Assembly (NCBI GenBank): GCA_024645305.1
Contig: JAHEFU010000162.1
Location: 1 to 6,671 of the forward strand
DNA: 6,671 nucleotides
From: Planctomycetales bacterium
GTDB taxonomy: Bacteria; 4484-113; JAFGCY01
Direction of reading: 5' to 3'
The notes beneath the pieces were generated by a model. That model did no database searches. It saw only the letters and a program-made list of their open reading frames with translations, and was not told the origin of the DNA. Positions 5,372 to 6,671 of this stretch are shown piece by piece (within the stretch, counting starts at the first letter, position 1; every line of letters begins with the position of its first letter). The position numbers were made by a program, and so were the translations under genes.

Positions 5372-6062
5372 TGGACTGTCAGCTGAAGTGATGAAACCGG
5401 AGACAGCAAACAGGATCCTGCAGGCTCTTGCCCGACATCCGCTGTACTTCATCCTTGACAGTTCCCTGTGCGACCGCCAGGATGCGCTTGGCGTGGCGCG
5501 GGCTGCCATGGCCGGTGGTGTAAAGGTGCTGCAGATCCGCTTCAAGGATCTCAGCAACCGCAGCTACCTGGAGCTGGCCCGCAGTGTCAGGGATCTCAGC
5601 CGCGAGCACAACTGCCTGATGATTGTCAACGACCGCCTGGACATCGCCCTGCTCAGCGGGGCGGACGGCATCCATGTTGGCCCGGAGGACTACGGCGTTG
5701 CCGATATTCGCGAAGTAAGCCGCGACCTGATCGTGGGCCGCAGTGCGCGTACGCCAGAAGATGCCCTGCTGGCCCAGGCCGCCGGTGCGGACTATGTCGG
5801 CAGCGGTGCAGTCTTCGCTTCCAGTACGAAGCCGGGCGCACCGGTGATTGGAGTTGAGGGCCTGAAGGCTATTGCCAGCACGGTGCAGATACCTGTAGTC
5901 GGCATCGGGGGAGTGACGCTGGAAAACTGCCCGGCGGTTCTTGACAGTGGAGCAGCCGGCTTCTGCAGTATTGCCCCGTTTGTCACCACCGGCAATCATA
6001 AGGAATTGGCGGCTGCTTACGGTCTACGCGGCAACCCGCCCCAATCGGCGGAGTCCGGATGA
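5364..6062 (+). CDS. thiE: Thiamine-phosphate synthase
   Basis: ThiE couples HMP-diphosphate with thiazole phosphate to make thiamine phosphate, releasing pyrophosphate. The 232-residue TIM barrel has the expected motifs: VLQIRFKD (55-62) with Arg59 and Lys61, LMIVNDRLDIALLSGADGIH (85-104), VGRSART (124-130), GADYVGSGAVFASSTKPG (141-158) with the TK pair that contacts phosphate, and PVVGIGGVTLEN (177-188). Two usual positions differ: GPED (106-109) where many homologues have GQxD, and Arg129 where many have His after G-x-S-x. These could reflect lineage differences. TTG is the start, supported by AGGAG; it overlaps the bshA stop region by 8 bp, and the stop overlaps the thiS ATG (ATGA), so translation is probably coupled at both ends. 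No TPP riboswitch was found upstream. Confidence 0.93.
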   Translation: MSDGLSAEVMKPETANRILQALARHPLYFILDSSLCDRQDALGVARAAMAGGVKVLQIRFKDLSNRSYLELARSVRDLSREHNCLMIVNDRLDIALLSGADGIHVGPEDYGVADIREVSRDLIVGRSARTPEDALLAQAAGADYVGSGAVFASSTKPGAPVIGVEGLKAIASTVQIPVVGIGGVTLENCPAVLDSGAAGFCSIAPFVTTGNHKELAAAYGLRGNPPQSAESG

Positions 6063-6262
6063 TTAACCTGACTGTCAACGGCCGGATACAGCAACTGGAA
6101 TCCGAAATGACGGGGCAACTCCTGCTGGAGCGCCTGGACCGCAACGCGGCTACCCTGGTGATCGAACTCAATGGCCGCATCATTCCGCTGGAGGAATTCA
6201 GGGAAACCACAGTCAGCGACGGTGACGTGCTGGAGCTGGTTACTCTGGTTGGTGGCGGCTGA
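6059..6262 (+). CDS. thiS: Sulfur carrier protein ThiS
   Basis: ThiS is a small ubiquitin-like protein whose C-terminal Gly-Gly is adenylated and converted to a thiocarboxylate, giving sulfur to the thiazole synthase ThiG. The 67 residues match the family. MINLTVNGR (1-9) forms the first strand, LLLERLDRN (21-29) the helix, LVIELNGRIIPLEEF (33-47) the central strands, and VSDGDVLELVTLVGGG (52-67) ends with the required terminal Gly-Gly. The ATG overlaps the thiE stop as ATGA, so the two are coupled. thiG, thiF and thiH are not in the window. The 3' end overlaps the convergent nadD by 23 bp, with no terminator between them. Confidence 0.93.
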   Translation: MINLTVNGRIQQLESEMTGQLLLERLDRNAATLVIELNGRIIPLEEFRETTVSDGDVLELVTLVGGG

Positions 6263-6671
6263 GCGGGTCGTAGATTTCCATACGGTGGATGTACTCTGCC
6301 ACGTTATCCGGCACCATGTAGCGTAGCGGCCGGTCCTGCCTGATACGGGAGCGGATGTCAGTGCTGGAAATGTCAACTGGGTTGATGCTGATGTACTCCC
6401 AGTTGATGGTGTAGTCCGCAAGCTGACTGGGCAATCCAGTGCTGAAGTCGTGGGCATCACGCCGGGCGTAGATCACCAGGCGGCAGAGCTGCAGGAAGAT
6501 CTGCACGTCCTTCCAGCGGTGCAGCTGCTCCGCGCTGTCAGCCCCGAGGATGAAGTACAGCTGGGCCTGCGGGTGCAGTTCGTGGAAGCGCATCAGGGTA
6601 TCCACGCTGTAGGTCATGCCGCCGCGCCGCAGGTCATGGGCGTCAACGTAGAAGCGGTTGTCATCTTCCAC
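6240..6671 (-). CDS. nadD: Nicotinate-nucleotide adenylyltransferase, C-terminal part
   Basis: NadD transfers AMP from ATP to nicotinate mononucleotide to form deamido-NAD, a step shared by de novo and salvage NAD synthesis. The window holds the last 143 residues; the 5' end with the nucleotide-binding GxFDPxHxGH motif lies beyond base 6671, so the first codon seen (GTG) is not a start. Visible signatures, numbered within this fragment: RRGGMTYSVDTL (15-26), LYFILGADSAEQLHRWKD (38-55), ISSTDIRSRI (101-110), which is the conserved 3' ATP-contact motif ISSTxIR, and VPDNVAEYI (120-128), the standard C-terminal helix. It converges on thiS. An ordinary intact gene as far as it can be seen. Confidence 0.95.
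   Translation of the reverse strand: MEDDNRFYVDAHDLRRGGMTYSVDTLMRFHELHPQAQLYFILGADSAEQLHRWKDVQIFLQLCRLVIYARRDAHDFSTGLPSQLADYTINWEYISINPVDISSTDIRSRIRQDRPLRYMVPDNVAEYIHRMEIYDPLSRHQPE

Noticed and set aside
1..6671. Mobile elements, CRISPR array, tRNA/rRNA or a defence island
   Set aside because: No direct-repeat array, terminal inverted repeats, transposase or integrase motifs or RNA gene cores were seen; most of the genes are ordinary housekeeping or metabolic genes packed tightly together.

Overview
The window is a compact, gene-dense stretch of a GC-rich bacterial chromosome. It holds nine genes, two of them cut by the window edges, and no tRNA, rRNA, insertion sequence, phage gene or CRISPR array. 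An undecaprenyl-diphosphatase and a secreted beta-barrel-like protein point to a diderm (Gram-negative-type) bacterium. The BshA homologue suggests that its main low-molecular-weight thiol may be bacillithiol rather than glutathione. Known bacillithiol makers lie in Firmicutes, Deinococcota, Bacteroidota/Chlorobi and some other phyla, so I do not assign a phylum from this window.

Left block, minus strand (1-1288): a YegS/DagK-type lipid kinase is followed 67 bp downstream by the 5' part of prfB (peptide chain release factor 2). prfB is easy to miss because its reading frame is interrupted by an in-frame TGA. The break is the classical programmed +1 frameshift: an internal Shine-Dalgarno-like GGAGG, then TAT CTT TGA C. 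The rest of prfB lies beyond base 1.

Centre: diverging from the lipid kinase, on the plus strand (1320-2432), is an exported protein with the PorV/TraF_2-like 'ARPLGMGGA' signature. It converges with, and overlaps by 28 bp, a minus-strand pair: uppP (undecaprenyl-diphosphatase) followed 17 bp later by a VOC/glyoxalase-fold gene.

Right block, plus strand (3727-6262): a small NTF2-like protein, then bshA, thiE and thiS. bshA/thiE overlap by 8 bp and thiE/thiS overlap as ATGA, so the last three probably form one translationally coupled unit for bacillithiol and thiamine precursor synthesis. It converges on nadD (NAD synthesis, minus strand, 5' end outside the window) with a 23 bp overlap.

Two patterns stand out beyond the gene list. 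First is the prfB recoding site. Second, four genes (prfB, uppP, the NTF2-like gene, bshA) each have a TANNNT-type -10 hexamer ending only 6-7 nt before the likely start codon and no convincing Shine-Dalgarno sequence. This suggests leaderless transcripts. In contrast, thiE, inside an operon, has a strong AGGAG. No new defence or mobile system is visible; most genes are recognisable housekeeping or accessory-metabolism genes.
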